Positions 42,443 to 51,442 are shown, numbered from the stretch's first letter. The stretch: DNA of 64,000 nt from Mycobacterium sp. OAS707 (GCF_014873705.1 NZ_JADBDS010000001.1:2046001-2110000); one strand, 5' to 3'. Numbers and translations: made by a program. Notes: generated from the sequence alone by a model not told the origin.

Positions 42443-44077
42443 GTGAGCCAATTCACCGAGACAATGTTCACCAATGCGAAATGGAGCATGCGGAGCTTCA
42501 TTACCGGAGAGCCGCATGAACCGCTTCGGCAGAGCTGGGCCGAAGTTCACCAGCGCGCCGCGCGAATCGCGGGCGGACTGGCCGCCGCCGGCATCGGGCA
42601 CGGTGATGCCATCGCGGTGCTGGCGGGCGCGCCTGTCGAGATAGCGCCTACCGCCCAAGGGATTTGGATGCGCGGCGCCAGCGCGACGATGCTGCATCAG
42701 CCGACGCCCCGCACCGATCTGGTGCGGTGGGCAGACGAGACGACGGCCGTCATCAACATGATTTCAGCGAAAGCCGTCATCGTTTCCGATCCGTTCATGG
42801 CCGCGGCGCCGGTGCTGGCCGAACTCGGCATGACGGTGCTGACCATCGAGGCACTGCTCGCGAACGCCCCTGTTGGACCCGTCAAGAGCTACGACGACGA
42901 CATCGCGTTGATGCAGCTGACATCGGGCTCAACGGGTTCGCCGAAGGCCGTCCAGATCACGCACGCCAACATCGTCGCCAATGCCGAGGCGATGATGGAA
43001 GGCTGCGACTTCGACCTCGACACCGACGTGATCGTGAGCTGGCTGCCGTGCTTCCATGACATGGGCATGACGGGCTACCTCACGGTGCCGATGTACATCG
43101 GCGCCGAGCTCGTCAAGATCACGCCAATGGACTTTCTGCGGGATACGTTGTTGTGGGCCAAGCTGATTGACAAGTACCGCGGCACCATGACCGCTGCTCC
43201 GAACTTCGCCTACAACCTGTTCGCGAACCGGTTGCGCAAGCAGGCCAAGCCCGGGGAGTACGACTTGTCGTCGCTGCGGTGGGCGCTGTCGGGGGCGGAG
43301 CAGGTGGACCCCGTCGACGTCGAGGATCTTTGCGAGGCGGGCGCCCCATTCGGGCTGCGCCCTGAGGCGATCATCCCCGCCTACGGCATGGCCGAGACGA
43401 CGGTGGCCGTGTCGTTCTCCGAATGTGGCGGCGGCATGAAGGTCGACGAGGTGGACGCCGATCTGCTGTCCGTCCTGCATCGCGCGGTCCCCGCGACACG
43501 CGGAAACACCCGGCGACTGGTCACCCTGGGCCAGCCGCTGAAAGGCATGGAGCTACGCGTCATCGATGAGGACGGCGCGGTGCTGGGACCGCGCGCAGTC
43601 GGCGTCATCGAGGTGCGCGGCGAGCCTGTGACCCGCGGATACACCACGGTGGCCGGGTTCATCGAGGCGCAGGACGCGCGGGGCTGGTACGACACCGGCG
43701 ACCTCGGCTACCTGACCGAAACCGGCGATGTGGTGGTGTGCGGACGCCTCAAGGACGTCATCATCATGGCGGGCCGCAACATCTACCCCACCGACATCGA
43801 ACGTGCGGCGGGCCGCGTATTCGGGGTGCGCCCGGGATGTGCGGTCGCGGTGCGGCTGGATGCCGGGCTGTCGAGGGAGACCTTCGCGGTCGCGGTGGAG
43901 TGCAAGGAATTCGATGATCATGAACAGATTCGCCGGGTGGAACGCCAGGTAGCGCACGAAGTTTTCGCCGAGGTCGACGTGCGGCCGCGAAACGTCGTCG
44001 TGCTCGCGCCCGGCATGATCCCGAAGACTCCGTCGGGCAAGCTGCGACGCGCGCACGCATTGTCACTCGTCAACTGA
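42443..44077 (+). CDS. Fatty-acyl-AMP/CoA ligase, FadD family
   Basis: A 544-residue adenylating enzyme starting at GTG behind AAAGGAC. Motifs: A3 [21 protein letters not shown] near 153-173, A5 [16 protein letters not shown] near 311-326, A7 [25 protein letters not shown] near 414-438, and the A10-type lysine in [13 protein letters not shown] near the end. It activates a carboxylic acid with ATP. The HxxP-rich segment [15 protein letters not shown] is typical of fatty-acyl-AMP ligases that feed polyketide or lipid assembly. No PKS or NRPS gene is adjacent; the neighbours are GAF-ANTAR regulators, and the partner is unknown. Confidence 0.85.
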   Translation: MSQFTETMFTNAKWSMRSFITGEPHEPLRQSWAEVHQRAARIAGGLAAAGIGHGDAIAVLAGAPVEIAPTAQGIWMRGASATMLHQPTPRTDLVRWADETTAVINMISAKAVIVSDPFMAAAPVLAELGMTVLTIEALLANAPVGPVKSYDDDIALMQLTSGSTGSPKAVQITHANIVANAEAMMEGCDFDLDTDVIVSWLPCFHDMGMTGYLTVPMYIGAELVKITPMDFLRDTLLWAKLIDKYRGTMTAAPNFAYNLFANRLRKQAKPGEYDLSSLRWALSGAEQVDPVDVEDLCEAGAPFGLRPEAIIPAYGMAETTVAVSFSECGGGMKVDEVDADLLSVLHRAVPATRGNTRRLVTLGQPLKGMELRVIDEDGAVLGPRAVGVIEVRGEPVTRGYTTVAGFIEAQDARGWYDTGDLGYLTETGDVVVCGRLKDVIIMAGRNIYPTDIERAAGRVFGVRPGCAVAVRLDAGLSRETFAVAVECKEFDDHEQIRRVERQVAHEVFAEVDVRPRNVVVLAPGMIPKTPSGKLRRAHALSLVN

Positions 44078-44112
44078 CATGGCCTTGCCCGGCGAGTAAG
44101 TTCCAACGCAGG

Positions 44113-44913
44113 ATGGCTGATTACGACGCGCAGCCCGGTCGGGTATCGGCACCGGAGCCGGATCTGTCTGCCGCCCAACGCGAAGCCGACGAGGACGACC
44201 TGCATGCCGCGCTCACCGGTGTGGCCGGCATCGTCGCAGGCGCCCGCAGCCTGATCGCGGTGCTCGGTGATGTGGCGGAGTTCGCGCAGCAGGCGATTCC
44301 CGGCGTCAACGGTGCCGGCGTCACACTCGTCGACACCGGGGCCGATTCGATCGAAACATGGGCAGTCACTGGGGAGTTCGTCGAAGACATCGACAAGGCG
44401 CAATATCTCGACGTCCAGGAGGGTCCTTGTCTGACATGCATGTCTTCGCGGCGGGCCACCGTGAGCGGGTCGCTGGGAAGTGACAGCCGCTGGCCTCATC
44501 TTGGTGGCCGAGTGGCCAGGATGGGCGTGCATTCCGCACTGGCACTGCCACTCATCGTGGACTACGAGGTGATCGGCGCCATCAATGCCTACGCCTACCG
44601 CCGCGACGCGTTCGGAGAGCACGCGGTGCAGTTGGGCACTCAGTTCGCCGGACCGGCTGCGGTATCGGTGTACAACGCGCAGCTGCTCGACAGTGCCCGG
44701 GAGCGCACCAATCAGCTGCAGCGTGCGCTGGACAACCGCGCCGTGATCGATCAGGCGATCGGGATAATTCGGAGCCGGTCGGGCGCCGGCGCGGAAGAGG
44801 CGTTCAGCCGATTGATGCGGCTGAGTCAGGCGCAGAACATCAAGCTGCACCTCGTGGCCCAGCGGCTGGTTGACGAGGCGGTGCGGCGCGCGCAAGCCCG
44901 CCGACGCCCTTAA
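44113..44913 (+). CDS. GAF-ANTAR transcription antitermination regulator 1
   Basis: A 266-residue sensor. The GAF domain (about 40-195) contains GVNGAGVTLVDTGADSIETWAV, YLDVQEGPCLTCMSSRRATVSG and ALALPLIVDYEVIGAINAYAY; the EGPCL motif recurs in the two neighbours. The ANTAR RNA-binding domain (about 203-258) has LQRALDNRAVIDQAIGIIRSR, AEEAFSRLMRLSQAQNIKL and VAQRLVDEA. ANTAR proteins bind paired hairpins in mRNA leaders to prevent termination. It follows the acyl-AMP ligase gene by 35 bases and may be in its operon. Its stop overlaps the convergent second GAF-ANTAR gene by 4 bases. Confidence 0.88.
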   Translation: MADYDAQPGRVSAPEPDLSAAQREADEDDLHAALTGVAGIVAGARSLIAVLGDVAEFAQQAIPGVNGAGVTLVDTGADSIETWAVTGEFVEDIDKAQYLDVQEGPCLTCMSSRRATVSGSLGSDSRWPHLGGRVARMGVHSALALPLIVDYEVIGAINAYAYRRDAFGEHAVQLGTQFAGPAAVSVYNAQLLDSARERTNQLQRALDNRAVIDQAIGIIRSRSGAGAEEAFSRLMRLSQAQNIKLHLVAQRLVDEAVRRAQARRRP

Positions 44914-45668
44914 GCCCTTGGGGACGTTGCGAATTCAGCGATCGCCGCGACCAGCACCGGCCGCGCATGGCGGTCGGTCATCAATCGGCGGGCCACAACC
45001 GTGAGGTGTTCATTGTTGGCCCTGGCGTAGGCCCGCAGCACCGCGAACGCGTCCTCCACCGACACATCGAGGGCTTCGCGCAGGAATCCCTTGGCCTGCT
45101 CGATCAGCACCCGGCCGGCCAGCGCGGCGCGTAACTGCGGGATGACCGTCGACGGGGTCGGTGCGTGCTCGCGCAGCAGCGCGACACTCGCTACGTGGGC
45201 GAGGGTCTGCGCTACGAGGCGGTCGGCGTCGTCGAGTTCGCCGGGGCCGCTGCCGAACAGTCCGAGCGCACCGAGGACGAGGCCCGCCGCGCGCATCGGC
45301 ACAGCGTGTACGGACGCGAACCCTGCCTGCAGCGCTGCCGGTACGAACCGGGGCCAGCGCTCCTCGGCCGCCGTCAGGTCCGCGACCGAGACCGGCTTTC
45401 CGGTGGAATAGCAATCGATGCACGGGCCCTCGTCGGCCTGCAACTGGAACAGTTCCAATTCACGAGCCCGTTCGGTGGTAGCGGCCAGCAGATGCAGCTG
45501 GTCGAGCGGGTCGGCGAGCAGGAAGCCGGCGGCGGCGACGTCGAGCAGCTCCACGCAGCGCTCGCTGAATTCGGTGAGAAGCTCGACGGTGTCGAAGTCC
45601 TCGAGCACGGTTTCGACGAGGGAGACCACCGCGTCGAGTGCGCTGGTTTCGCGGGCGGGTTCAGTCAC
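44910..45668 (-). CDS. GAF-ANTAR transcription antitermination regulator 2
   Basis: A 252-residue protein starting at GTG 45668 (VTEPARETSALD) with GGAGG five bases upstream; a TTG at 45680 is an alternative. The GAF domain (about 25-170) has LQADEGPCIDCYSTGKPVSVADL and VHAVPMRAAGLVLGALGLFG. The ANTAR domain (about 178-240) is LRAALAGRVLIEQAKGFLREALDVSVEDAFAVLRAYARANNEHLTVVARRLM. It is the last gene of a likely minus-strand operon: GT4, GAF-ANTAR 3, GAF-ANTAR 2. Confidence 0.88.
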   Translation of the reverse strand: MTEPARETSALDAVVSLVETVLEDFDTVELLTEFSERCVELLDVAAAGFLLADPLDQLHLLAATTERARELELFQLQADEGPCIDCYSTGKPVSVADLTAAEERWPRFVPAALQAGFASVHAVPMRAAGLVLGALGLFGSGPGELDDADRLVAQTLAHVASVALLREHAPTPSTVIPQLRAALAGRVLIEQAKGFLREALDVSVEDAFAVLRAYARANNEHLTVVARRLMTDRHARPVLVAAIAEFATSPRA

Positions 45669-45717
45669 GATGCCCTCCAATGTCGTCGTGCAGCGGTGGC
45701 GGTTTGCGGACCTGCAT

Positions 45718-46428
45718 TCAATCCTCCTCCCCGAGCCTCAACCGACGGTCGAGGATGTCGCGGGCCACATCAGTGGCGCTGCGGCCGGTCGCATAGGCGT
45801 GGGCACGCAGCCGCACCAGGGCCTCGGCGGGTTCGACCCCGAGCTGAGCAACCAGCATGCCGGTGGCCTGGCTGACCTCGGCGCGCGAAAGGGTGTGGAG
45901 GTCGGCCCAGGCATTGCTGTCGGGGTCGTCGAACGCGGCCTGCATGTCGGTGTCGAGAAGATCGAGTAGTGGGATGCTGGCCAGCTCGGCGGCGGCGATG
46001 GCTCCGGCGAAGTGGTGGTCCTCCAGACGCTTGGGCTCGGTGCGAAACAGGTCGAGTGCGCCGATGTATTCGCCTGCGACCAGGACGGGCATCGCATAGA
46101 CGCCGTGCACCTTGAGGTCCAGCATGGCAGGGCCGTACACCGGCCAGCGCTCTTCGTCGGGGTCGGCGAGGTCGACGACGGCGACCGGTGAGCGGCGGGC
46201 GACGGAGTCCAAGCAGGGGCCCTCGCCGAGGATGAACTGGAGTTCGTCGTACATTCGCGCGGGTTCGCCGCTGGAGCCCAGCGTGCCGCTGTTGGCCCCG
46301 TCGAACACCAGCGAGATCGCCGCGGCGTCAACATCGAAGAGGGTCACACACGCCTCACAGAGCCGATCAGCGGCGTCTACCCCACGCGTGCCGTCGACCG
46401 CGGCGAGGAGCTCGTCGTGGATGGCCAT
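45718..46428 (-). CDS. GAF-ANTAR transcription antitermination regulator 3
   Basis: A 236-residue protein. The GAF domain (about 15-160) includes ISLVFDGANSGTLGSSGEPARMYDEL, ILGEGPCLDSVARRSPVAVVDL and MPVLVAGEYIGALDLFR. The ANTAR domain at the C-terminus is LSRAEVSQATGMLVAQLGVEPAEALVRLRAHAYATGRSATDVARDI. It starts 5 bases after the GT4 gene's stop, so the two are co-transcribed. Three GAF-ANTAR genes within 2.3 kb is unusual and suggests duplication with divergent sensing. Confidence 0.88.
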   Translation of the reverse strand: MAIHDELLAAVDGTRGVDAADRLCEACVTLFDVDAAAISLVFDGANSGTLGSSGEPARMYDELQFILGEGPCLDSVARRSPVAVVDLADPDEERWPVYGPAMLDLKVHGVYAMPVLVAGEYIGALDLFRTEPKRLEDHHFAGAIAAAELASIPLLDLLDTDMQAAFDDPDSNAWADLHTLSRAEVSQATGMLVAQLGVEPAEALVRLRAHAYATGRSATDVARDILDRRLRLGEED

Positions 46429-46433
46429 CTAAT

Positions 46434-47573
46434 TCATGCTCGCGAGCGCCATTCGGCCAGAAGGCTGTGGGCCAGTCGGACGTAGGCGGCGGCCACCACC
46501 GGCCATGTCAACTCCGCTGCGCGGTTGCGCGCCTCGGCGGCCATGGTGCCGGCAAGGCGGGGCTGCCGGATGACCGTACGCAGCGCCGCCGCCAGCGCCT
46601 CGGAGTCGTCGGGGTCAACGATGATGCCGGCCCCACTGTTGAGAAGCTCGACGGCATGCGGAAATTCGGATGCGACAACAGGTCTGCCGTTCGCGATCGC
46701 ATCGACGAGCACGCCGCAACTCACATGCTCGTCGGAGTCGAAGGGCAGCGCGATGACAGCTGCCTGCTGAATCAACGCCGTCAGCATCGGCCCCGAGTAG
46801 TAACCGGGGTCGAATTTCACCGAATCCGCCACGTCGAGGCGCCGGGCTTGTTCGATTCGTGCGCTCCGATACGCCTCGCCCTCGGCGGCCATGACTCGCG
46901 GATGGGTGGGACCGGCGACCACGTATCGGGGCCGCCCCGGCAAATCCTTCAACAGGGGCATCGCGTCGATGACTTTTTCGATGCCTTTTCCCGGGCCCAT
47001 CAGCGCGCACGTCAAGATGATCGGCCTGCTGGGCACCTTCACCCGAGGCGCCTCGGGGACGGTCGCACCCAGCGGAATCATCGCGACTCTCCGGCGGTCG
47101 ACCTGATAGGTCAGACACAGGTGCCGGCATGCCGCCTCGGACGTGACCACCAGGTGGCTCGCGGTGGCCGCGATCGCTTCGAAGACCGAGCGCTGTTGTG
47201 CAGTTGGCTTTTTGGGAACAGCGTGGGCGATGACGATCGACGGAACACGCAGCCCACGAAGAACGTCTATCACGCTTTCGCCGTCGATGCAGTCGACGGC
47301 GTTCCCGTATTGGATGACCGCGACGTCAGCCTGGTCTAGCTGGCTGCGGCACGAACCGATCTCTTGCTGCCCTGACGAAAGTTCACCGTCGGGCACCCAA
47401 ATGACGTCTGTGTCCGATCCGTGAGCACGCAACGCAGCGGACAATCCGGCGCTGAATTTCGCAGCCCCGCAGGGGGGTGACGTTTGGGTGCTGAGAATCG
47501 CGAACCGTGCGGTGCGGGAAAGTCGTTGCGGTGCAGCAGGACTCGCCGATTCGACGATGGTTGGAGCGTTCAA
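46434..47573 (-). CDS. GT4-family glycosyltransferase
   Basis: A 379-residue GT-B glycosyltransferase starting with TTG. The N-terminal domain binds the acceptor (LSTQTSPPCGAAKFSAGLSAAL); the C-terminal domain has the GT4 nucleotide-sugar elements LTCALMGPGKGIEKVIDAMPLL, VAGPTHPRV, FDPGYYSGPMLTALIQQAAVIALPFDSDEHVSCGVLVDAIANGRPVVASEFPHAVELL, with the E-x7-E region partly altered. It precedes two GAF-ANTAR genes in the same direction, which might regulate its transcript. Likely roles are in cell-wall glycolipids or a solute; the sugar is unknown. Confidence 0.85.
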   Translation of the reverse strand: MNAPTIVESASPAAPQRLSRTARFAILSTQTSPPCGAAKFSAGLSAALRAHGSDTDVIWVPDGELSSGQQEIGSCRSQLDQADVAVIQYGNAVDCIDGESVIDVLRGLRVPSIVIAHAVPKKPTAQQRSVFEAIAATASHLVVTSEAACRHLCLTYQVDRRRVAMIPLGATVPEAPRVKVPSRPIILTCALMGPGKGIEKVIDAMPLLKDLPGRPRYVVAGPTHPRVMAAEGEAYRSARIEQARRLDVADSVKFDPGYYSGPMLTALIQQAAVIALPFDSDEHVSCGVLVDAIANGRPVVASEFPHAVELLNSGAGIIVDPDDSEALAAALRTVIRQPRLAGTMAAEARNRAAELTWPVVAAAYVRLAHSLLAEWRSRA

Positions 47574-47764
47574 CGTGATCCCGACATTCCGGTACCTGCG
47601 TGTCCGGCATGAGCGGTTGCTCGGCGCGATCAGCGGTCAGGACGGCTGACACAGCCCGGAGTGGCTGGGTTTCCAACGGGTTTTACGGTACACCCGAGGC
47701 CCGCCGCGGTGAGACAGGAATCGCATGTTTTGTGGCGTATGGTCGAAAGAATCGGGACCAACCA

Positions 47765-47786
47765 GGCCCCCATAAAACAAGGGGCC
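47765..47786 (+). promoter_or_regulatory. Hairpin containing the ribosome binding site of a tiny basic protein
   Basis: GGCCCC (47765-47770) pairs perfectly with GGGGCC (47781-47786) around the loop CATAAAACAA, four bases before the GTG start at 47791. The AAGGGG that must serve as ribosome binding site is in the 3' arm, so translation would depend on opening the stem. It could be a temperature- or protein-controlled switch (inference). Confidence 0.5.
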
Positions 47787-47790
47787 AGCA

Positions 47791-47931
47791 GTGTCTGACA
47801 AGTCTCCGCGGCAAGCGATGTCCAAGAAGTCCGGAAAGTCTTTGAAGGAGAAACGGGCGGACAAGAACGCGAAGTCCGCAGCCAAACTCGCGGCGACGGA
47901 GTCGATCACGGATCTGAACAAGCGGCGCTGA
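47791..47931 (+). CDS. Tiny basic protein, 46 residues
   Basis: An open frame GTG 47791 to TGA 47929-47931 gives a 46-residue peptide beginning MSDKSPRQAMSKKSGKSLKE, continuing KRADKNAKSAAKLAATESI and ending DLNKRR. It is very rich in Lys and Arg, helical and without a signal or membrane segment, like small nucleic-acid-binding or ribosome-associated proteins. A hairpin overlaps the ribosome binding site (47765-47786) and a strong terminator follows at 47952. These flanking signals support it as a real gene. It is convergent with cspA. The family is not known to me by name. Confidence 0.7.
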   Translation: MSDKSPRQAMSKKSGKSLKEKRADKNAKSAAKLAATESITDLNKRR

Positions 47932-47951
47932 GTCTGGCCACCGAAATGAGA

Positions 47952-47985
47952 TGTGGGCTGGCGGGAGTAATCCCACCAGCCCACA
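47952..47985. terminator. Bidirectional hairpin terminator between the tiny gene and cspA
   Basis: TGTGGGCTGG-C-GGGA pairs with TCCC-A-CCAGCCCACA around a GTAA loop: 14 base pairs with one mismatch, midway between two convergent stops (47931 and 48001). There is no U-run, as is usual for mycobacterial terminators. Confidence 0.75.
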
Positions 47986-48000
47986 GTTAGACCGGACTCG

Positions 48001-48204
48001 TTAGAGCGCCGTCACTCCGACCGCCTGAGGGCCTTTGTTGCCCTGTTCGATGTCGAACTGCACGCGCTGGTTCTCCTCGAGCGACCTGAATCCGCCGCCC
48101 TGGATTGCCGAGTAATGAACGAACACGTCTTCGGTGCCGCCGTCTGGGGTGATGAAGCCGAAGCCCTTGTCACCGTTGAACCACTTCACAGTTCCCTGTG
48201 CCAT
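48001..48204 (-). CDS. cspA: Cold shock protein CspA
   Basis: A 67-residue OB-fold cold shock protein almost matching mycobacterial CspA in length and sequence. RNA-binding motifs: RNP1 [10 protein letters not shown] and RNP2 DVFVHYSAI, followed by [26 protein letters not shown]. It binds single-stranded RNA/DNA and keeps mRNA unfolded. The ATG at 48204 (MAQGTVKWF) is the family start. The upstream leader contains a hairpin at 48232-48249. Confidence 0.95.
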   Translation of the reverse strand: MAQGTVKWFNGDKGFGFITPDGGTEDVFVHYSAIQGGGFRSLEENQRVQFDIEQGNKGPQAVGVTAL

Positions 48205-48231
48205 ACTTTTCAACTACTTTCATTCTTGAAC

Positions 48232-48249
48232 GGATGCACCTGAGCATCC
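48232..48249 (-). promoter_or_regulatory. Hairpin in the cspA leader
   Basis: GGATGC-ACCTGA-GCATCC is a perfect 6-base-pair stem located 28 bases upstream of the cspA start codon, in the position of a 5' untranslated region. Cold shock mRNAs are often controlled through leader structure, but this one is short and its role is inferred. Confidence 0.4.
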
Positions 48250-48405
48250 TCGACAACGCTAACACGGACGGCCCCTTTCGCCCACTTCAGGCGTTGTTTA
48301 TGGCCGGTTTTCGACGTTTGGACGCAACGGGTTTCGCGCCCCGCAGATAGCACTTTGCAGCGTTTGCTCGCCGGGTCGCGTCACATGTCGCCGGGTGTAT
48401 CGTCA

Positions 48406-48600
48406 ATGATGAACCGTTTCGTTTGTCAACGTGATCCTGCCCCCGTGGGGCCGAACCAGATCGACGTGCGATCCGATTTGCATGCCGGTCGCGTCGCTGT
48501 ATTCGTCTCGATCGGCTTCGAAGCGAAGGACAAGTCCGTGGATCACGCGTTGAATTTCAAAACCGCTGCGAAACAACTGATTTCGGTTATTCGTCCATGA
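48406..48600 (+). CDS. Small hypothetical protein coupled to DUF5994 gene
   Basis: A 64-residue frame starting MMNRFVCQRDPAPVGPNQID, then VRSDLHAGRVAVFVSIGFEA and KDKSVDHALNFKTAAKQLISV. Its TGA overlaps the ATG of the next gene (ATGA at 48597-48600), the usual sign of translational coupling. A longer frame starts at 48355 but lacks a clear site. It could be a true small protein or a leader peptide for the DUF5994 gene. Confidence 0.45.
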   Translation: MMNRFVCQRDPAPVGPNQIDVRSDLHAGRVAVFVSIGFEAKDKSVDHALNFKTAAKQLISVIRP

Positions 48601-49112
48601 GCCGCCCAGATCCCAGACGGTTGGCCAAACCCACCCGGGTCACGTTGGCGACCGTGCTGATCGACAACGAGGTCAACGGGGCATGGTGGCCGCACAGTCC
48701 ATCGGTGGCACGCGAGCTACCCGGACTGATGGACGCGGTTCGCGATCGACTGGGCGATGTCGTCGACATCGGCGTCAATTGGTCGGCGATCGACGGGGTG
48801 CTCGACCTCGACTCCTTGACTCGTCGGGGGGCTGATGTGCTACCCGGCTGGAAGACTCGCCGTCAACGCGTCATGACGGTTACCGGCAGCCTGGCCCGAG
48901 CGAACCTGCTGGTGGTGCCCTGTGCGACCAGCACGGCGCTGGCCGTGATGGTGCTGCGCCGGGCCGCCTGCCTACCGGTGTTCGCGAGCCACATGGAGTC
49001 CGCCGCTTACCGCGCGGCCGACGAGATCGTTCGTGCGGCGCAGGCGGAATGCGGGCGGTCGAAATCCGGCGCCGACCAGGCGACGCCGGTTCAGCCGGTG
49101 AGCAGCCTCTGA
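48597..49112 (+). CDS. DUF5994 family protein
   Basis: A 171-residue protein with the DUF5994 pattern: TRVTLATVLIDNEVNGAWWPHSPSVARELPGLMDAVRDRLGDVVDIGVNWS and a later VMTVTGSLARANLLVVPCATSTALAVMVLRRAACLPV. The NGAWWPHS and ELP blocks are the most recognisable. It is a soluble actinobacterial protein of unknown function, often found in several copies per genome. It is convergent with the DEAD-box helicase gene (12-base gap). Confidence 0.8.
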   Translation: MSRPDPRRLAKPTRVTLATVLIDNEVNGAWWPHSPSVARELPGLMDAVRDRLGDVVDIGVNWSAIDGVLDLDSLTRRGADVLPGWKTRRQRVMTVTGSLARANLLVVPCATSTALAVMVLRRAACLPVFASHMESAAYRAADEIVRAAQAECGRSKSGADQATPVQPVSSL

Positions 49113-49123
49113 GCCGCGTGCGA

Positions 49124-50407
49124 TCAGGCCGCTCGCCTGGTGCTGCGGCGACGCCTGGGGCGCCCACCGGCAGGCGCACGTCGCTGCGATCCTTGCGCGT
49201 GCGGTGCGGCGTTGGCGGGCTGCAGGGCCTTCGGAGCCTGATATGGGGCGATTTCCCCGACGAGCGCCTTGACGGGTTCCGAGTGCGCTGAAACCTCTTG
49301 CGGGCGAACGCTGATGCCCGCTTTGCGCATGACGTGCTGCAGCTCGCGGCGTTGCTCGGGCAGCACCACGGTGACGACGTCACCAGCGTTGCCTGCGCGG
49401 GCGGTGCGGCCGGAGCGGTGCAGATAAGCCTTGTGCTCCACCGGAGGGTCAACGTGCACAACCAGTTCGACGGCGTCGACGTGCACACCACGCGCGGCGA
49501 TGTCGGTGGCGACCAATACGCGGGCGGTGCCTGCGCTGAACGCCGCGAGGTTACGGTCCCGGGCGGGTTGAGAGAGGTTGCCGTGCAAGTCAACTGAGGG
49601 CACACCGGATTCGGTGAGCTGACGGGCGAGCTTGCGCGCCTGATGTTTGGTGCGCATGAACAGAATCCGGCGCCCGGTGCCAGAGGCAAGGTGGCGAACC
49701 AGTTCCGTCTTGGCCTTGGTGTCGGCGACGTGAAAGACGTGGTGGGCCATCTCCTGGACGGGCGAGTGCGCCTCGTCGACGGAGTGGGTGACCGGGTTGC
49801 GCAAGAAGCGCTTCACCAGCTTGTCCACGCCGTTGTCCAGGGTCGCGGAGAACAGCAGTCGCTGTCCGCTTGCGGGGGTGGCGGCCAGGATACGGGTGAC
49901 TCCGGGAAGAAAGCCGAGGTCAGCCATGTGATCGGCCTCGTCGACGACGGTGACCTCGACCGCGTCGAGGGAGATGACGCGCTGCTTCATCAAGTCTTCC
50001 AGCCGGCCCGGGCAGGCCACGACGACGTCGACGCCGGCGCGCAGCGCACTGACCTGGCGGCTCTGCGGCACGCCACCGAAGATCGTGGTGACCTTCAGGC
50101 CGTGCGCGGCGGCGAGGGGGGTGAGAGCCGCAGCGATCTGAGTCGCGAGCTCACGGGTGGGTGCCAGGACGAGTCCGGTGGGGCGCTTCCGTTGTGGCAA
50201 CGCCGCGATCCGGGTGATCAACGGCAGCGAGAAGGCAAGTGTCTTACCGCTTCCGGTTTTGCCGCGTCCCAACACATCTCGGCCTGCGAGGGTGTCGGGA
50301 AGGGTCTTCTCCTGGATCGGGAAGGGGTTGAGGATGCCGCGCGCGGTGAGTGCATCGATGAGCGGCTGGCCAACGCCGAGGTCGGCGAAGGTCTGTTGGG
50401 TTGTCAC
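49124..50407 (-). CDS. rhlE: DEAD-box ATP-dependent RNA helicase, RhlE type
   Basis: A 427-residue RNA helicase starting at GTG 50407. Motifs in order: Q motif FADLGVGQPLIDALTARGILNPFPIQ, I GRGKTGSGKT, Ia APTRELA, Ib ACPGRLED, II VVDEADHM, III LLFSATL, IV ILFMRTK, V ATDIAARGVHVD, VI YLHRSGRTARAG. A basic tail (APAGGRPRRRRSTRRAA) should bind RNA. It unwinds RNA in ribosome assembly or decay. Proximity to cspA and the tiny basic protein gives this segment an RNA-handling theme. Confidence 0.92.
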   Translation of the reverse strand: MTTQQTFADLGVGQPLIDALTARGILNPFPIQEKTLPDTLAGRDVLGRGKTGSGKTLAFSLPLITRIAALPQRKRPTGLVLAPTRELATQIAAALTPLAAAHGLKVTTIFGGVPQSRQVSALRAGVDVVVACPGRLEDLMKQRVISLDAVEVTVVDEADHMADLGFLPGVTRILAATPASGQRLLFSATLDNGVDKLVKRFLRNPVTHSVDEAHSPVQEMAHHVFHVADTKAKTELVRHLASGTGRRILFMRTKHQARKLARQLTESGVPSVDLHGNLSQPARDRNLAAFSAGTARVLVATDIAARGVHVDAVELVVHVDPPVEHKAYLHRSGRTARAGNAGDVVTVVLPEQRRELQHVMRKAGISVRPQEVSAHSEPVKALVGEIAPYQAPKALQPANAAPHAQGSQRRAPAGGRPRRRRSTRRAA

Positions 50408-50638
50408 GTTGAGAGATGTCTTTCGGTGGTTGCGCCGCGCGCGGCGAGGCTCGACGCGAACGAGTGCAAGGTGGCGAGATTGCCGGTGGGCAATATCGAT
50501 CGCCGCGAGAAAACCAAGTGCGTGAGCACGGGTGAGAAGTGATCCACGACGTACCGGCGTCGAAATCCCGACGCCTGCGTTACGCCCAGCGTACAGGGTC
50601 GATGGTTTCGTAGGAAATCACTACAGCCTGGCCGGCTG

Positions 50639-51442
50639 CTAGCCGATCGACACCAGTTGGTCGATCGAGTCGTTCGGTAGGTCACCGTCGACGATCGCCA
50701 TCACCTCCATTTTGGTGAGTTCGATTGCGCCCTTGTGGTTGTCGAGGAACGCGATGTCCGCGGCGTCACGCCCAGTGGCGATGCGCACCAACGACTGACG
50801 AGGAGCCAGCAAGGTCCCGTCGACCACCCGCCATTGCCCGTCCACGAATGCCTCGGCCACCGCATGGAAATCCATCGGTGACAGTCCCGGCGCGTACACC
50901 GAGACGACTCGGGCGGGCATTTTCACGGCCCGCAACAACGCGACAACCAAATGTGCGTAGTCGCGGCAGACTCCGGCGCCGGCAAGCAGGGTGTCGACCG
51001 CGCCGTCGATCGGGTCGCTGGATCCGGGTACGTAGTTGAGTCGGGTGCCGACCCACGAGGACACCTTTTCCAGCAATGTCGTCGAGTCGGCGTAGTTGCC
51101 GAATTCTGTTGCGGCGAAACCGAAGAACTTGTCGGCCTCCGCGTAGCGGCTGGGGCGCAGATACATCGACAGGTCGTACGCGGTGACGGGCGCCGGTTCG
51201 GCTCGGCCGACGATCGCTGCGGCGTAGTGGACGCTCAGGCTGCCGACTGGCACTTCGAGTTTGTGGATGCGGTTGCCGTGTACACCGCTTACCTCCAGCG
51301 GCTCCACGTTCGAGCCGTTCAAGTTGAACGACAGGGTCTCCGAAACCGAGGCGTTGGGATGCGGTGCGACCGCAATCTGGAACTCCAATGTCGTCGGCGA
51401 TGTGATTTCGATCTCTAGTTCAGCCGCGACCTCTCGTCTCAC
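50639..51442 (-). CDS. Transglutaminase-like (cysteine protease fold) protein
   Basis: A 267-residue protein chosen to start at GTG 51442 (VRREVAAELEIEITSPTTLEF) behind GAGGGAC; a longer frame to 51604 has odd composition. Residues 1-120 form an N-terminal beta domain; the catalytic domain has Cys in AGAGVCRDYAHLVVALLRA, His in MDFHAVAEAFVDGQW and Asp in RVVDGTLLAP, the Cys-His-Asp triad. Bacterial members are usually proteases or amidases rather than true crosslinkers. The substrate is unknown. Confidence 0.85.
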   Translation of the reverse strand: MRREVAAELEIEITSPTTLEFQIAVAPHPNASVSETLSFNLNGSNVEPLEVSGVHGNRIHKLEVPVGSLSVHYAAAIVGRAEPAPVTAYDLSMYLRPSRYAEADKFFGFAATEFGNYADSTTLLEKVSSWVGTRLNYVPGSSDPIDGAVDTLLAGAGVCRDYAHLVVALLRAVKMPARVVSVYAPGLSPMDFHAVAEAFVDGQWRVVDGTLLAPRQSLVRIATGRDAADIAFLDNHKGAIELTKMEVMAIVDGDLPNDSIDQLVSIG

